This document shows positions 36,716 through 46,523 of a stretch of 64,000 nucleotides of DNA, piece by piece. Positions within the stretch are counted from its first letter, which is position 1. Every line of letters begins with the position of its first letter. The notes beneath the pieces are model-generated. The model worked only from the letters and a program-made list of their open reading frames with translations, did no database searches and was not told the DNA's origin. Position numbers and translations under genes: made by a program. Origin of the DNA: Rhizobium tropici CIAT 899 (lineage in GTDB: Bacteria; Pseudomonadota; Alphaproteobacteria; Rhizobiales; Rhizobiaceae); assembly GCF_000330885.1 (NCBI RefSeq), contig NC_020062.1, positions 70,374-134,373 of the forward strand. The letters are read 5' to 3'.

Positions 36716-37105
36716 ATGAGACAGATCTTTCTTGTCATCGCGCTCATCGCCGTTCCAGTAGCGGCTTTCACCGGTTTTGAGCTCTACGCCAATAATGCGC
36801 CCGCCAACGCGGCGGATCTAGGCGATCTATCATCGTTCAAGGCCATCATAGCTGACGTCCAGACCCTCGCTTCGAAGGGCGATCTGTCGGCCGCCGCAAA
36901 GCGCATCACCGACTATGAGACGGCCTGGGACCAGGCGGAGACTGCGATCCGTCCGCTGAACCCGAACGACTGGAACAACATTGACACCGCTTCCGACGCG
37001 GCGCTGAAAGCTTTGCGTCAATCCTCTCCGTCTGTTGACAGAGTCAACAAAACGCTCGCCGCTCTCATCGCGGTTCTCAACAATCCGGCCCAGCCTGCTC
37101 GATAG
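36716..37105 (+). CDS. Exported hypothetical protein
   Basis: A 129-residue protein with an N-terminal hydrophobic signal or anchor (residues 3-22) and a helical, acidic mature part (AKRITDYETAWDQAETAIRP, SVDRVNKTLAALIAVL). Similar small proteins occur next to COG4705 membrane proteins in rhizobia, and here the COG4705 gene begins 74 bases downstream. Probably periplasmic; role unknown. Confidence 0.7.
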   Translation: MRQIFLVIALIAVPVAAFTGFELYANNAPANAADLGDLSSFKAIIADVQTLASKGDLSAAAKRITDYETAWDQAETAIRPLNPNDWNNIDTASDAALKALRQSSPSVDRVNKTLAALIAVLNNPAQPAR

Positions 37106-37179
37106 GCAGCGTCGGATCGCGTTACCTCATGTCAGAATTGCCCCGCGAGACGTTCAAAGCTCGTTCAAGGAGACTCGTG

Positions 37180-38019
37180 ATGTCTGCACCGATTGCCAAA
37201 GCTGTCGTTTATAATCGTGTTCCCCGCGTCACGGCCGATTTCTGGCTTATTAAGCTGATGGCCGTTACGATGGGTGAAACGGCGGCCGACTATCTCAACG
37301 TGCAAATGGGTCTAGGGCTCACGGCGACATCGCTGGTTATGTCCGCTATTCTGGCCGTCGCGTTGGTATGGCAGTTTGCGCAGAAGAAATATGTTCCCGC
37401 CGCCTACTGGCTTTCCGTGGTGCTGATCAGCATCGTTGGCACGTTGATCACCGACAACCTAGTCGACAATTTCCATGTGCCCCTGCTGGCTACGACGATA
37501 GCGTTCTCGGTCGCCCTCGCGCTTACGTTCTTGCTGTGGTTTCAAACAGAGCGGACGCTTTCGATTCACTCGATATTTACCGGGCGGCGTGAGGCCTTTT
37601 ATTGGCTTGCTATCCTGTTCACCTTCGCGCTCGGCACGGCGGCGGGCGATCTGGTGGCGGAGAAATTCGCGCTCGGATACCTGGCTACCGGCATCTTGTT
37701 TGGGATGATCATCGCCTCGCTCGCAATCGGCTACTTCTTCCTCGGTCTCGATCCGATCCTTGGCTTCTGGCTGGTCTATATTTTGACCAGACCCCTTGGT
37801 GCCTCGTTCGGCGACCTGATGTCTCAGCCAGCGCAATATGGTGGCCTGGGCCTGGGCACTATCGTGACAAGCGCAATTTTCCTTGCTGCGATCGTGACGA
37901 TCGTCGCCTTCATGAGCGTGCGGGGCGAAGGCGAAGAACTGGCTGAGATCAACGAGGATGGAAAATTGGGAAAGCCCGGCCAGCGCGAGAGGCTCACGGT
38001 TGCCCGAGAAGAGCGCTAA
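37180..38019 (+). CDS. COG4705-type membrane protein with internal duplication
   Basis: A 279-residue integral membrane protein with about eight helices. Two related halves are visible: FWLIKLMAVTMGETAADYL near residue 20 and FYWLAILFTFALGTAAGDLV near residue 140, each followed by helices. ATG 37180 has AAGGAG seven bases upstream; the ORF start at 37129 does not. The family is uncharacterised, and a transport role is only a guess. It probably forms an operon with the preceding exported protein. Confidence 0.85.
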   Translation: MSAPIAKAVVYNRVPRVTADFWLIKLMAVTMGETAADYLNVQMGLGLTATSLVMSAILAVALVWQFAQKKYVPAAYWLSVVLISIVGTLITDNLVDNFHVPLLATTIAFSVALALTFLLWFQTERTLSIHSIFTGRREAFYWLAILFTFALGTAAGDLVAEKFALGYLATGILFGMIIASLAIGYFFLGLDPILGFWLVYILTRPLGASFGDLMSQPAQYGGLGLGTIVTSAIFLAAIVTIVAFMSVRGEGEELAEINEDGKLGKPGQRERLTVAREER

Positions 38020-38201
38020 AGCCGCTTGGCAGGGCAGGCACGTTTCATGCGTTCGACCAGTCGCAAATTCACTCCATGCCGTAAAAGGCAATCGGGCAGT
38101 ATCTCAAGAATGGGAAACTTCGTCGCCGCTGCCTCGATAAATCACCATCGGAGGTGCTGTTCCGGCGGAGGCTTCCGGAACCGCTCTCGCTTGCCGCAAT
38201 C

Positions 38202-39077
38202 ATGGAAAAATCCAGTAGAGCCAAGACAATGCCCGAGACAGACCTTGCGCGCCTATCCCTGAAAGTCTTCCTCATCAACCTCGATCGCGCCGTCGACCGC
38301 ATGTCGCACATGCGGGAGATGCTTGATCGCCTTGGTATCCCGTTCGAGCGAGTGGCGGCGGTCGAGGGGCGGGCGATCGTTTTACCCATCAGAGAGTTCG
38401 ACGAGATTGGATACCGCGTTCTCCACGGCCGGAAACCCAACCCCGCAGAGATCGGCTGCTATCTCAGCCACATCGAATGCGCCCGCCGATTCCTCGAAAC
38501 GGCAAATGCCTTCGCCCTCATATTGGAAGACGACCTCAAGCTTCCCTTCGATCTCATCAATTTTCTGGAAGGTGCGATCCAGGCGGAAAGCGATTGGGAC
38601 ATTCTGCGCCTGTCGACGGTCAGCAGCGGCAGGAAATACGCTTTCCGTGCCCTGGATGGCCACCGCTGCCTTGCAATCGCTCTCACCAGAGAAAAGGGCT
38701 CGGGCGCATATCTGATCAACCGTGCAGCGGCGCGATGGTTTCTCAACGCATTGCTGCCGATGCGGCTTCCCTTCGACCTTGCATTCGATCTGGAATTCCT
38801 AGCCGGACTGAAATCCGCTTTCGTGTACCCGCTACCCATCACTCAGGATCTCGAAGTGCCATCGCAGATACAGGGCAATCGCGGAAGCTTTCATCTGTCG
38901 CGATGGCGCTATGCGAGCGTCTTGCCCTTCCGTGCTGGGCTGGAAATCGCCCGCGCGCTCATGCGAACGTCCCGGCTGTGTTTCCTCAGGCTACGCCCAC
39001 CGGCGACGTTCGCACAAGCGGGGCGCAGCCTTGCTCTACTCGGTCAGAAAAATCGTCGAAAGCCGAATGCACGCTGA
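38202..39077 (+). CDS. Glycosyltransferase family 25 protein
   Basis: A 291-residue enzyme of the LPS-biosynthesis GT25 family. It opens with KVFLINLDRAVDRMSHM, has EIGCYLSHIECARRFL and the acidic ALILEDDLKLP motif, and ends the catalytic part with ITQDLEVPSQIQ. Members transfer galactose or a related sugar to the lipopolysaccharide core at the cytoplasmic face. Starts at 38154 (GTG), 38202 and 38229 are possible, and none has a strong ribosome site. It is isolated from other polysaccharide genes, so the acceptor is unknown. Confidence 0.85.
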   Translation: MEKSSRAKTMPETDLARLSLKVFLINLDRAVDRMSHMREMLDRLGIPFERVAAVEGRAIVLPIREFDEIGYRVLHGRKPNPAEIGCYLSHIECARRFLETANAFALILEDDLKLPFDLINFLEGAIQAESDWDILRLSTVSSGRKYAFRALDGHRCLAIALTREKGSGAYLINRAAARWFLNALLPMRLPFDLAFDLEFLAGLKSAFVYPLPITQDLEVPSQIQGNRGSFHLSRWRYASVLPFRAGLEIARALMRTSRLCFLRLRPPATFAQAGRSLALLGQKNRRKPNAR

Positions 39078-39208
39078 GCGGCAAATCGCAAAAGCGTAAC
39101 TGGAGATGGACGAAATGAAGCGTGCGCGGTTTGCGGACGAACAGATCCCCGGAATGCTGAGTGGCCAGCGCGAGAACAATGCCGGCCTTTTCCTTCAGGC
39201 GGGATGCC

Positions 39209-40618
39209 TCACATTCTACGTGAATATGATTTCCTGGCACGTTGTCCCGCGGCCGACGTTGCCGGAGCCGTTACAAGGCGAATGCGCGTACCGATCTTTG
39301 GTGAGGTGATTTCAATATGCATGCCATGCAGTCTTGCAATTGCCGAGACGAGACTGAGGCCCAGACCATTGCCGGGAGTATGCCGGCTCTTCTCGGCTCT
39401 ATAGAAACGGCGGAGCACGGCGTCGGCATCCTCTGAGCGGATTCCCATGCCAGTGTCCTCCACAGTGACCGACACAACGTGGCCATCGCCTTCGACCTCA
39501 ACGAGCGCTAGTCCGCCCTTTGGCGTGAACTTGATTGCGTTGTCGATCAAGTTGGCTATCGCTTCGAAAATGAGGTTGGGATCACCAGAAATGATGGCTG
39601 GCTCGTCGGTGCTCGATTGGTACGAAAGAATGATACCGGCTTCATCGGCGGCAGGCTCGAAGAAATCAACCGCATCGCGTGCAACTGCTTTCAGATCGAT
39701 GTCTATGAAGCCAGACCGCCTCAGCCCGTCTTCTACCTCCGAAATTCGCAAAAGCGCACCAAACGTCTTGTGGATGCCACGTATTTCGTCGAGCGCTTCA
39801 TCGATATAGCCGTGATATTCATCGATATTGGTCGCGCGCCGACGTGCACGCTCGAGACTGCCCAGTAGGCGGGTGAGCGGGGTGCGCATATCGTGGGCGA
39901 TATTGTCGCAAACGCCCTTGACTTCTTGCATCAGGCGCTCGATTTCGTCGAGCATTTCATTGACCACTTCGGCGAGGCGATCGATGTCGCCGCCGGCGCG
40001 GCCTGTCGGCAGTCGCTGTTTGAGGTCTCCCTTCATGATTTGCGCGGCCGCATCGGACATGGCGTCCAGCCGACGAACCGCGCCGAAGCCAACAGCAATT
40101 GCGCCTGCAAGTCCCAGTATCGCGGTTGTGATCGATGCGAACAGCGTCGCATTTTCGAGGCGTTCGCGAAATTCGCGCTGCTCATGGAGACTTTGCGCGA
40201 TGAGAATGGAGCTGCCGTCTGCACGGCGATGCAGCAATCCTCTGTAATGATCTTTCTTTGCGGCGCTGCGGTCGGCGAAATCGAAGGGAGTGTCAAAAAT
40301 AGGTCGTTCTGGAAAGGCCAGGGGGACTCCTGCAACAAGCTTGCCGCTTTGGTCGAAGAGCGAAAAGGGCCGTTCGGTGGTCGTCAAATCCCGGCTTCGG
40401 GCGGATAGGCGTGAAACGATCTCGTTGGCGGGTAGGCTTTGAAGCGACTGCATTTCGCGCGTAAGCCATTCATCGCTTCTCTGGTCGAGAAAGCTCTGCA
40501 TCTGCCAATCGACGAACAGAAACAGCGCACTTGCCGCCGCGCCGAACACAAGCAGGAAGGCAACCGCCAATCGGAAGCCGCTCGTCCTGAAAAGTTCAAT
40601 CAGTCGCATCGAGAACAT
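39209..40618 (-). CDS. Sensor histidine kinase with HAMP domain
   Basis: A 469-residue membrane kinase. Helices near residues 10-35 and 160-180 flank a periplasmic domain, then come HAMP, HisKA with VCDNIAHDMRTPLTRLLGSL, N box ANLIDNAIKFTPKGG and G boxes DTGMGI and GNGLGLSLV. It sits directly downstream of, and overlaps, the regulator gene, so they form an operon. The NIAHDMRTPL box places it with RND-associated kinases of the CzcS/CusS-like group, which agrees with the efflux pump nearby. ATG 40618 follows AGG closely; 40609 is an alternative. Confidence 0.92.
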   Translation of the reverse strand: MFSMRLIELFRTSGFRLAVAFLLVFGAAASALFLFVDWQMQSFLDQRSDEWLTREMQSLQSLPANEIVSRLSARSRDLTTTERPFSLFDQSGKLVAGVPLAFPERPIFDTPFDFADRSAAKKDHYRGLLHRRADGSSILIAQSLHEQREFRERLENATLFASITTAILGLAGAIAVGFGAVRRLDAMSDAAAQIMKGDLKQRLPTGRAGGDIDRLAEVVNEMLDEIERLMQEVKGVCDNIAHDMRTPLTRLLGSLERARRRATNIDEYHGYIDEALDEIRGIHKTFGALLRISEVEDGLRRSGFIDIDLKAVARDAVDFFEPAADEAGIILSYQSSTDEPAIISGDPNLIFEAIANLIDNAIKFTPKGGLALVEVEGDGHVVSVTVEDTGMGIRSEDADAVLRRFYRAEKSRHTPGNGLGLSLVSAIARLHGMHIEITSPKIGTRIRLVTAPATSAAGQRARKSYSRRM

Positions 40619-41279
40619 AACCTGAGCCACGAAGCGTTCGGATCAGGGGCGCAAGCCCAGGCAGATCCAGCTTCTTACGAAGCTTGCTGATATGCACGTC
40701 GATGACATTCGTCGCCTCGCCGTAGCGGTAGTGCCAGACTTCTTCGAACATCATCGTGCGAGTAACGATCTGACCTGAGTGCCGGGCGAGATATTCAAGC
40801 AACTGATATTCCCGTGGTAGAAGATCGATTGCGGTACCCGCCCGGCTGGCGGTATGCGTCAGGAGATTGATTTCAAGATCGCCGACTTTGAGAACCGTCT
40901 CCTGAGCCGTGTTGGTTCGCCGGCGCATGAGGACATCCAGCCGCGCCGTCAGCTCGAGCGCTTCAAATGGCTTCGTCAGATAGTCGTCGCCTCCAGCCTT
41001 GAGACCGCGTACCCGTTCGTCAACCGCTGAAAGCGCGCTCAAAATCAGGACCGGGGTTTGTACCGAAGCTGCCCGCAAGGCAGAGAGCATTGCGAGCCCA
41101 TCAAGGGTGCCGGGCAGCATGCGATCGAGCACGATGGCGTCAAATGTGCCGGAAATCGCCTTGACCAGCCCATCGCGACCATCGGCCGACTGTGTAACGG
41201 TGCAGCCGTGGTCCACAAGTGCCGCCTCGATTTCCGACGCTGTCCCCAGGTCGTCCTCGACCACGAGTATCTTCGACAC
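40596..41279 (-). CDS. OmpR-family response regulator (kinase partner)
   Basis: A 227-residue regulator: receiver with ED at 8-9, phospho-acceptor Asp52 in AIVLDRMLPG and Lys in YLTKPFEALELTAR, and a winged helix with LLEYLARHSGQIVTRTMMFEEVW. The start is GTG 41279, supported by GGAGG four bases upstream; the longer frame to 41489 runs into the divergent promoter. It is divergent from a second, similar regulator, with 135 bases between starts, and is followed by its kinase. Confidence 0.9.
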   Translation of the reverse strand: MSKILVVEDDLGTASEIEAALVDHGCTVTQSADGRDGLVKAISGTFDAIVLDRMLPGTLDGLAMLSALRAASVQTPVLILSALSAVDERVRGLKAGGDDYLTKPFEALELTARLDVLMRRRTNTAQETVLKVGDLEINLLTHTASRAGTAIDLLPREYQLLEYLARHSGQIVTRTMMFEEVWHYRYGEATNVIDVHISKLRKKLDLPGLAPLIRTLRGSGYVLDATD

Positions 41280-41414
41280 ATTTCCTCCAAGAATGCTGAC
41301 TAGTTTCCGCGCAATATCTAGATAATCAATGTTGAATATTCGTTCGCCTGAACATGAAATCAATTTCATCTTCGCGAGCGCTTGGAACGACGTGCTGTCT
41401 TCAACGAGGATTGA

Positions 41415-42086
41415 ATGCGCCTGCTGGTAGTTGAAGATGATGACCGAAGTGCGGCCTATCTGAAGCGAGGCCTTTCCGAATCCGGGCATATCGTTGATGT
41501 CGCAGGCGATGGCGAACTCGGCCTCGTACTTGCAATGGAGCTGATTTACGACGGGCTGGTGGTGGACCGACTTCTGCCCAAGCTTGACGGCATCGAGCTC
41601 GTCAGACGCCTTCGCGAGATGAAGGTCAATGTGCCGGTGATCATGGTGAGCGCGCTGGCGAGCTCAATGGATCGTGTGGAGGGATTGCGTGCCGGCTGCG
41701 ACGACTACCTCGCCAAGCCCTTCTTCTTCTCCGAACTCCTTGCCCGCATCGAGGCCATTACGAAGCACTTCGTAACGGAGGGCTACGAGAACACGCTGGT
41801 CGTCGGCGATTTGTCTCTCGATCTTCGGCGGCGAATTGCGCGTAGGAAGGAACGCATCATTGATCTGCAGTTCAGGGAATTCCTCCTTCTGCAGGCTCTT
41901 ATGCGCAACGCAGGTTCCGTCGTAACCCGTGCGATGCTGCTTGAGGCAGCGTGGGACTATGACTTCGATCCCCGTGGCAACATCGTCGACATGCATGTCC
42001 ATCGTTTACGCAAGAAGATCGACATGGGCGCAACGACAAGCATGATAATCACAGTTCCAGGCGCCGGGTATCTCATCAAGCCATAA
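41415..42086 (+). CDS. OmpR-family response regulator without adjacent kinase
   Basis: A 223-residue regulator: DDD at 8-10, phospho-acceptor Asp51 in LVVDRLLPKLDG, Lys in YLAKPFFFSELLARI, and a winged helix with GSVVTRAMLLEAAWDYDF. GAGG precedes ATG 41415. No kinase follows; the next genes are the RND pump. It resembles the divergent regulator closely, so the two may share the one kinase or compete for overlapping sites. The nearest plausible target is the pump operon starting at 42226. Confidence 0.92.
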   Translation: MRLLVVEDDDRSAAYLKRGLSESGHIVDVAGDGELGLVLAMELIYDGLVVDRLLPKLDGIELVRRLREMKVNVPVIMVSALASSMDRVEGLRAGCDDYLAKPFFFSELLARIEAITKHFVTEGYENTLVVGDLSLDLRRRIARRKERIIDLQFREFLLLQALMRNAGSVVTRAMLLEAAWDYDFDPRGNIVDMHVHRLRKKIDMGATTSMIITVPGAGYLIKP

Positions 42087-42148
42087 TCCGCGGCTTCGGC
42101 GAAACATAAAAAATTTTTCATCCTGGCGCGAATTCCCAGCCATTTGCG

Positions 42149-42181
42149 ATCCGCCACATTTGCAAGCATCGCGTGGCGGAT
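42149..42181. promoter_or_regulatory. Inverted repeat upstream of the RND pump operon
   Basis: ATCCGCCAC at 42149-42157 and its exact complement at 42173-42181 are separated by 15 bases, between the regulator stop and the pump start. It could be a regulator site or a terminator for the regulator gene. Confidence 0.4.
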
Positions 42182-42225
42182 GTCCCTTGTCCGTGCGCAA
42201 TTTTAAACGCTCATGGAGTTTTGCG

Positions 42226-43428
42226 GTGGATCGTTCCCGTGCAGGGTCAAACAGTTCAGCCAGGTCATTTTATCTTCTGGGGATAGGCGCTTTGGCGGTA
42301 GCCGGAGCAGTAGCCGGGTATCTCGTCTATTGGCCGGGGGCCGGTTTGAGCAAAGCCAAAGCATCGACATCCGAACGCGCGCCGATCCCGGTGCAGACCG
42401 CAACGGCTGCAATAAAAAATCTACCCGTCGTGCGCAGTGGTCTCGGTGTGGTTTCCCCGTTGACCGCCGTGGATGTGAAGGTTCGCGTCGACGGCCAGCT
42501 CCAGCATATCGCCTTCGCTGAGGGACAGGACGTCAAGGCTGGAGATGTCCTTGCGACAATCGATCCTCGCCCCTACGCGGCAGCCGTGGCACAGGCACAG
42601 GCGGACTACGACAAGGAGCTGGCCCAGCTCGATCAGGCCAAGATCGACGAGGCTCGGGCACAAAAGCTAACGACCACGGGCAGCGGCACGACCCAGGCTG
42701 CCCAGACGGCGGCCGCGCAAGTCAAGGTCATGGATGCCACGGCCGCATCGGGAAAGGCAGCGCTCGATACCGCGAAACTCAATCTGGAGTTCGCAACCAT
42801 CACGGCACCGATCGCTGGCAGGGTAGGTCTGCGCCAGCAGCAGGAAGGAGGCATCCTGCGTACAACCGATGCGACGGGCGTAGTGACCGTCACGCAGATG
42901 CGCCCCATCTCCGTCGAATTCACGCTGACGCAGGATGATCTTCCCGATCTGGTTGCGGGACAGGCAAAGGGACAGCTGACCGTCTCGGCATATAGCCGCG
43001 ACGGCGCCAAGCATCTGGCCGACGGAAAACTAAATGCGATAGACAGCCAAGTGGATTCATCGACCGGCATGGTGAAATTGAAGGCCGTGTTTGCAAACGA
43101 TGACCTGTCGCTTTGGCCCGGAGAGCTGGTGACGGCAAACATAACCCTGCGCACCGATCCGAATTCGACGGTCGTGCCATCCTCGGCGATACAGAACGGG
43201 CAGACAGGTCCGTACGTCTTCGTCGTAAAGCCGGGCAACAAGGTTTCCGCCGCCTCAGTGACCACCGGCATTGCTTACTCGGGCCTCACCGCGGTCACAC
43301 AAGGCATCTCCAGTGGCGAGACCGTTGTCACCTCAGGCCAGTCCCGGCTTGCCGATGGAACCGTCGTCTCCACGCAAGGTCCTGACGGTAAGAAGCTGGC
43401 CGCTGCCGGCGAGGGGGCGGTCCAATGA
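42226..43428 (+). CDS. RND efflux periplasmic adaptor (membrane fusion protein)
   Basis: A 400-residue MdtA/AcrA-type adaptor: N-terminal anchor (LLGIGALAVAGAVAGYLV), split lipoyl halves (VDGQLQHIAFAEGQDVKAGDV and ITAPIAGRVGLRQQQEGG) around a coiled-coil hairpin rich in Gln/Ala, then beta-barrel and membrane-proximal domains. The start is GTG 42226 with GGAG seven bases upstream; the frame extends to 42160 without a site. It overlaps the pump gene by four bases. It links the inner-membrane pump to an outer-membrane channel that is not encoded nearby. Confidence 0.9.
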   Translation: MDRSRAGSNSSARSFYLLGIGALAVAGAVAGYLVYWPGAGLSKAKASTSERAPIPVQTATAAIKNLPVVRSGLGVVSPLTAVDVKVRVDGQLQHIAFAEGQDVKAGDVLATIDPRPYAAAVAQAQADYDKELAQLDQAKIDEARAQKLTTTGSGTTQAAQTAAAQVKVMDATAASGKAALDTAKLNLEFATITAPIAGRVGLRQQQEGGILRTTDATGVVTVTQMRPISVEFTLTQDDLPDLVAGQAKGQLTVSAYSRDGAKHLADGKLNAIDSQVDSSTGMVKLKAVFANDDLSLWPGELVTANITLRTDPNSTVVPSSAIQNGQTGPYVFVVKPGNKVSAASVTTGIAYSGLTAVTQGISSGETVVTSGQSRLADGTVVSTQGPDGKKLAAAGEGAVQ

Positions 43429-46400
43429 ACCTTTCACAAATCTTCATCCAGCGCAGGGTCGGAACCTGCCTCCTGGCTGCCGGACTTCTGATCGTCGGCT
43501 CCATCGCCTACGGCTTGTTACCCATAGCGTCGCTGCCTCAGGTCGATTTTCCGACCATCCAGATCTCAAGTTCTCTTCCCGGCGCGAGTGCCGAGACAAT
43601 GGCGACATCGGTTGCGACACCGCTGGAAAATCAACTTTCGACAATCTCGGGTGTATCCCAGATGACGTCGACGAGTTCGTCCGGGCGAACCTCGATTGCG
43701 CTGCAATTCGATCTCAACAGGGATATCAATGCCGCCGCGCAGGACGTTCAGGCCGCGATCAGCGCCGCAAGCGGCCAATTGCCCAAGGATCTGCCGGCCG
43801 CTCCCACCTTCCATAAGAGCAATCCGGCGGAAGCGACGATCCTCACCCTGGCGCTCACATCCGACCGCATTCCCACGACCGAGCTCGATCACTATGCGGA
43901 AGATATCATCGCGCAGCAGGTTTCGCAGATGAATGGCGTGGGCCTTGTGGACTACCATGGCCCCCAGCGGCCGGCGATCCGCATACAGCTCGATCCGGAC
44001 AAGGTTGCGGCGCGGGGATTGACGATGGAGGATATTCGAAGCGCCGTCGGCCTTCAGACCGTCAATCAGCCCAAGGGGCAGCTGGCCGGCAACGGACGGA
44101 CAGTCGTTCTCGATGCGACCGACCAAATCATGGACGTCCCTGCATTTCGTTCGATGGTGATTGCCTATAAGAACGGCTCGCCCATTCGCGCGGAGGATCT
44201 CGGAACGGTGGTCTCTGCTCCGGAGGACGTCAACCAGGCGGCCTGGCTGCAGGATACGCGGTCGGTGATGCTGGATGTCCATAAAATGGCCGGTTCAAAC
44301 GTGCTTGATACCATTCAGGGCATCAAGGCGAAGCTACCACAAATGGAGGCAGGGCTGCCGGCCGGGATCAAGCTGTCGGTTGTCGCGGACAGGTCGGGCA
44401 TGATCCAGTCCTCGGTCGATGACGTCAAGGTAACGATCCTCATCACGATCGGCCTGGTCGTGCTGGTGATCTTCAGTTTTCTGCGAAATCTGTGGGCGAC
44501 GATCATTCCGGCGGCAACTATTCCGCTGTCCTTGATTGGTACTTTTGCCGTCATGTATCTCGCCGGCTACAGCCTCGATAATCTCTCGCTCATGGGATTG
44601 ACCATCGCCGTCGGGTTTGTGGTCGATGACGCCATCGTGGTCATCGAAAATGTGATGCGACATGTCGAAGAGGGAAAGTCCGCTCTCGACGCCGCTGTCG
44701 AGGGATCGCGAGAGGTGGGCTTTACCATCGTTTCGATGACTGTCTCGCTGGTTGCCGTTTTCATTCCCATCCTGCTGATGAGCGGGATTGTCGGTCGCCT
44801 TTTCCGTGAATTTGCCGTGACGATCAGCGTGGCGATCATGATATCTGGGCTTGTTTCGCTGACCGTCACTCCGATGATGTGCGCCTGGTTGATCAAGCAT
44901 GATCACGACAAATCGCACGGTGCATTCTTCCGCTGGTCGGAGGCATTCTTCGAAAAATGCACGGCGGGATATGGAAGAGCGCTCGATCTCGTTCTTCGCA
45001 GCCGCATGATAGTGCTTGTCGTCGCTGTCGCCACGATGGCGGTGACGGGCTGGCTTTACGTTTCCATCCAGAAGGGCTTCATTCCGCAACAGGATACGGG
45101 ATGGGTTCAAGGGCAGGCGCAGGCTGCAACCGACATATCCTTTGCGGATATGTCGACGAAGATGCAGGAACTCGCGCATACCGTTATGGCCGACCCCGCC
45201 GTTGATAACGTCGCCTATTGGATCAACCCCAGTCCATCGGCCAGCGTCGGCCAGCTTCAGATCAATCTGAAGCCGATCGGCACGCGAAGCCCAGCATCTG
45301 CAGTGCTGTCGCGTCTGCGAACGGCGACGGCGGGCTTGGAGGGACTGACGGTCGGCCTGCAGGTTCGTCAGGATGTCCAGATCGGTGGACGGTCTTCCGC
45401 TTCGCAATACCAATACACGCTTCAAGATCCGGATACGGCGGAGCTCGATCTATGGGCAGCGAAAATGACCAAGGTTTTGAAGGGGCTTCCCGAGCTGCAG
45501 GATGTGATTTCCGACAAGCAGCAGGCTGCAACCAGCCTCACGCTCGATATAGATCGCTCAACGGCGTCCAGGCTCGGCGTCAGCGTTTCCCAGATCGATC
45601 AAACGCTTTACGATGCTTTCGGGCAACGCCAGATCGCGACGATGTACACGCAGGTCAGCCAATACCACGTCGTGATGGAGCTTGCGCCGCAGTTCGCCCT
45701 ATCGCCGGAGGCGCTGTCGCACCTCTATGTCAAGTCTTCCACCACCGGCAAGCTTGTTCCGCTCAGCATGCTTGGATCGCTGAAGACAGGCGTTCTGCCT
45801 GTTTCCATAAATCACCAGGGGTCCCTTCCGGCAACGACGATCTCTTTCAACCTGAGACCGGGCAGCGCCCTCAGCGATGCTGTGACGGCGATCAAGGCGG
45901 CGGAGACGAGAGCCGCCATGCCGGCAACCGTCATCGGCACTTTCCAAGGGACGGCGCAGGCATTCCAGGATTCGCTGCGAAGCCAGCCATGGCTCATTCT
46001 AGCCGCCATCGTAGCGGTCTACATCGTGCTGGGCGTCCTCTATGAGAGCGCCGTGCATCCGCTGACGATCATCTCCACGCTGCCGTCCGCAGGCCTTGGA
46101 GCCCTGCTGGCCCTGAAACTGGCCAATCTGGACCTGTCCATCATGGGGATGATCGGCATCATTCTGTTGATCGGCATCGTCAAGAAGAATGCGATCATGA
46201 TGATCGACTTTGCGCTTGTTGCCGAACGAACGCAGAAGCTGGCGCCACAAGATGCCATAAGACAGGCCTGCATGCTGCGGTTCCGACCCATCATGATGAC
46301 GACGCTTGCGGCATTGTTCGGAGCAGTTCCGCTGGCATTGGGAACCGGACCTGGATCGGAATTGCGCGTCCCTCTAGGCATCGCGATCGTCGGCGGCCTG

Positions 46401-46523
46401 ATCGTCTCGCAGGCGCTGACTTTGTTCACCACACCCGTCATCTATCTCGCATTCGACAGTTTGCGGGGCAGGGCGACAAGGCAGCCGTCGCGTCTGCAGG
46501 CGGCGATTGGGTCATTCCGATGA
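43425..46523 (+). CDS. RND family multidrug efflux pump, inner-membrane subunit
   Basis: A 1032-residue AcrB/MdtB-type proton antiporter: a single N-terminal helix, a porter domain (FPTIQISSSLPGASAETMA), the helix-4 proton relay in GFVVDDAIVVIENVMRH, and a second porter half with a matching second membrane half ending near QALTLFTTPVIYLAF. The sequence is closest in feel to the MdtB/MdtC branch, which exports drugs, bile salts or metals-related ligands. It is coupled to the adaptor by an ATGA overlap. No outer-membrane factor gene follows, so a TolC-like channel must be elsewhere. Confidence 0.94.
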   Translation: MNLSQIFIQRRVGTCLLAAGLLIVGSIAYGLLPIASLPQVDFPTIQISSSLPGASAETMATSVATPLENQLSTISGVSQMTSTSSSGRTSIALQFDLNRDINAAAQDVQAAISAASGQLPKDLPAAPTFHKSNPAEATILTLALTSDRIPTTELDHYAEDIIAQQVSQMNGVGLVDYHGPQRPAIRIQLDPDKVAARGLTMEDIRSAVGLQTVNQPKGQLAGNGRTVVLDATDQIMDVPAFRSMVIAYKNGSPIRAEDLGTVVSAPEDVNQAAWLQDTRSVMLDVHKMAGSNVLDTIQGIKAKLPQMEAGLPAGIKLSVVADRSGMIQSSVDDVKVTILITIGLVVLVIFSFLRNLWATIIPAATIPLSLIGTFAVMYLAGYSLDNLSLMGLTIAVGFVVDDAIVVIENVMRHVEEGKSALDAAVEGSREVGFTIVSMTVSLVAVFIPILLMSGIVGRLFREFAVTISVAIMISGLVSLTVTPMMCAWLIKHDHDKSHGAFFRWSEAFFEKCTAGYGRALDLVLRSRMIVLVVAVATMAVTGWLYVSIQKGFIPQQDTGWVQGQAQAATDISFADMSTKMQELAHTVMADPAVDNVAYWINPSPSASVGQLQINLKPIGTRSPASAVLSRLRTATAGLEGLTVGLQVRQDVQIGGRSSASQYQYTLQDPDTAELDLWAAKMTKVLKGLPELQDVISDKQQAATSLTLDIDRSTASRLGVSVSQIDQTLYDAFGQRQIATMYTQVSQYHVVMELAPQFALSPEALSHLYVKSSTTGKLVPLSMLGSLKTGVLPVSINHQGSLPATTISFNLRPGSALSDAVTAIKAAETRAAMPATVIGTFQGTAQAFQDSLRSQPWLILAAIVAVYIVLGVLYESAVHPLTIISTLPSAGLGALLALKLANLDLSIMGMIGIILLIGIVKKNAIMMIDFALVAERTQKLAPQDAIRQACMLRFRPIMMTTLAALFGAVPLALGTGPGSELRVPLGIAIVGGLIVSQALTLFTTPVIYLAFDSLRGRATRQPSRLQAAIGSFR

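Noticed and set aside
39106..39309. 67-codon plus-strand frame after the glycosyltransferase gene
   Set aside because: It overlaps the 3' end of the convergent kinase gene, has no family signature and a weak start.
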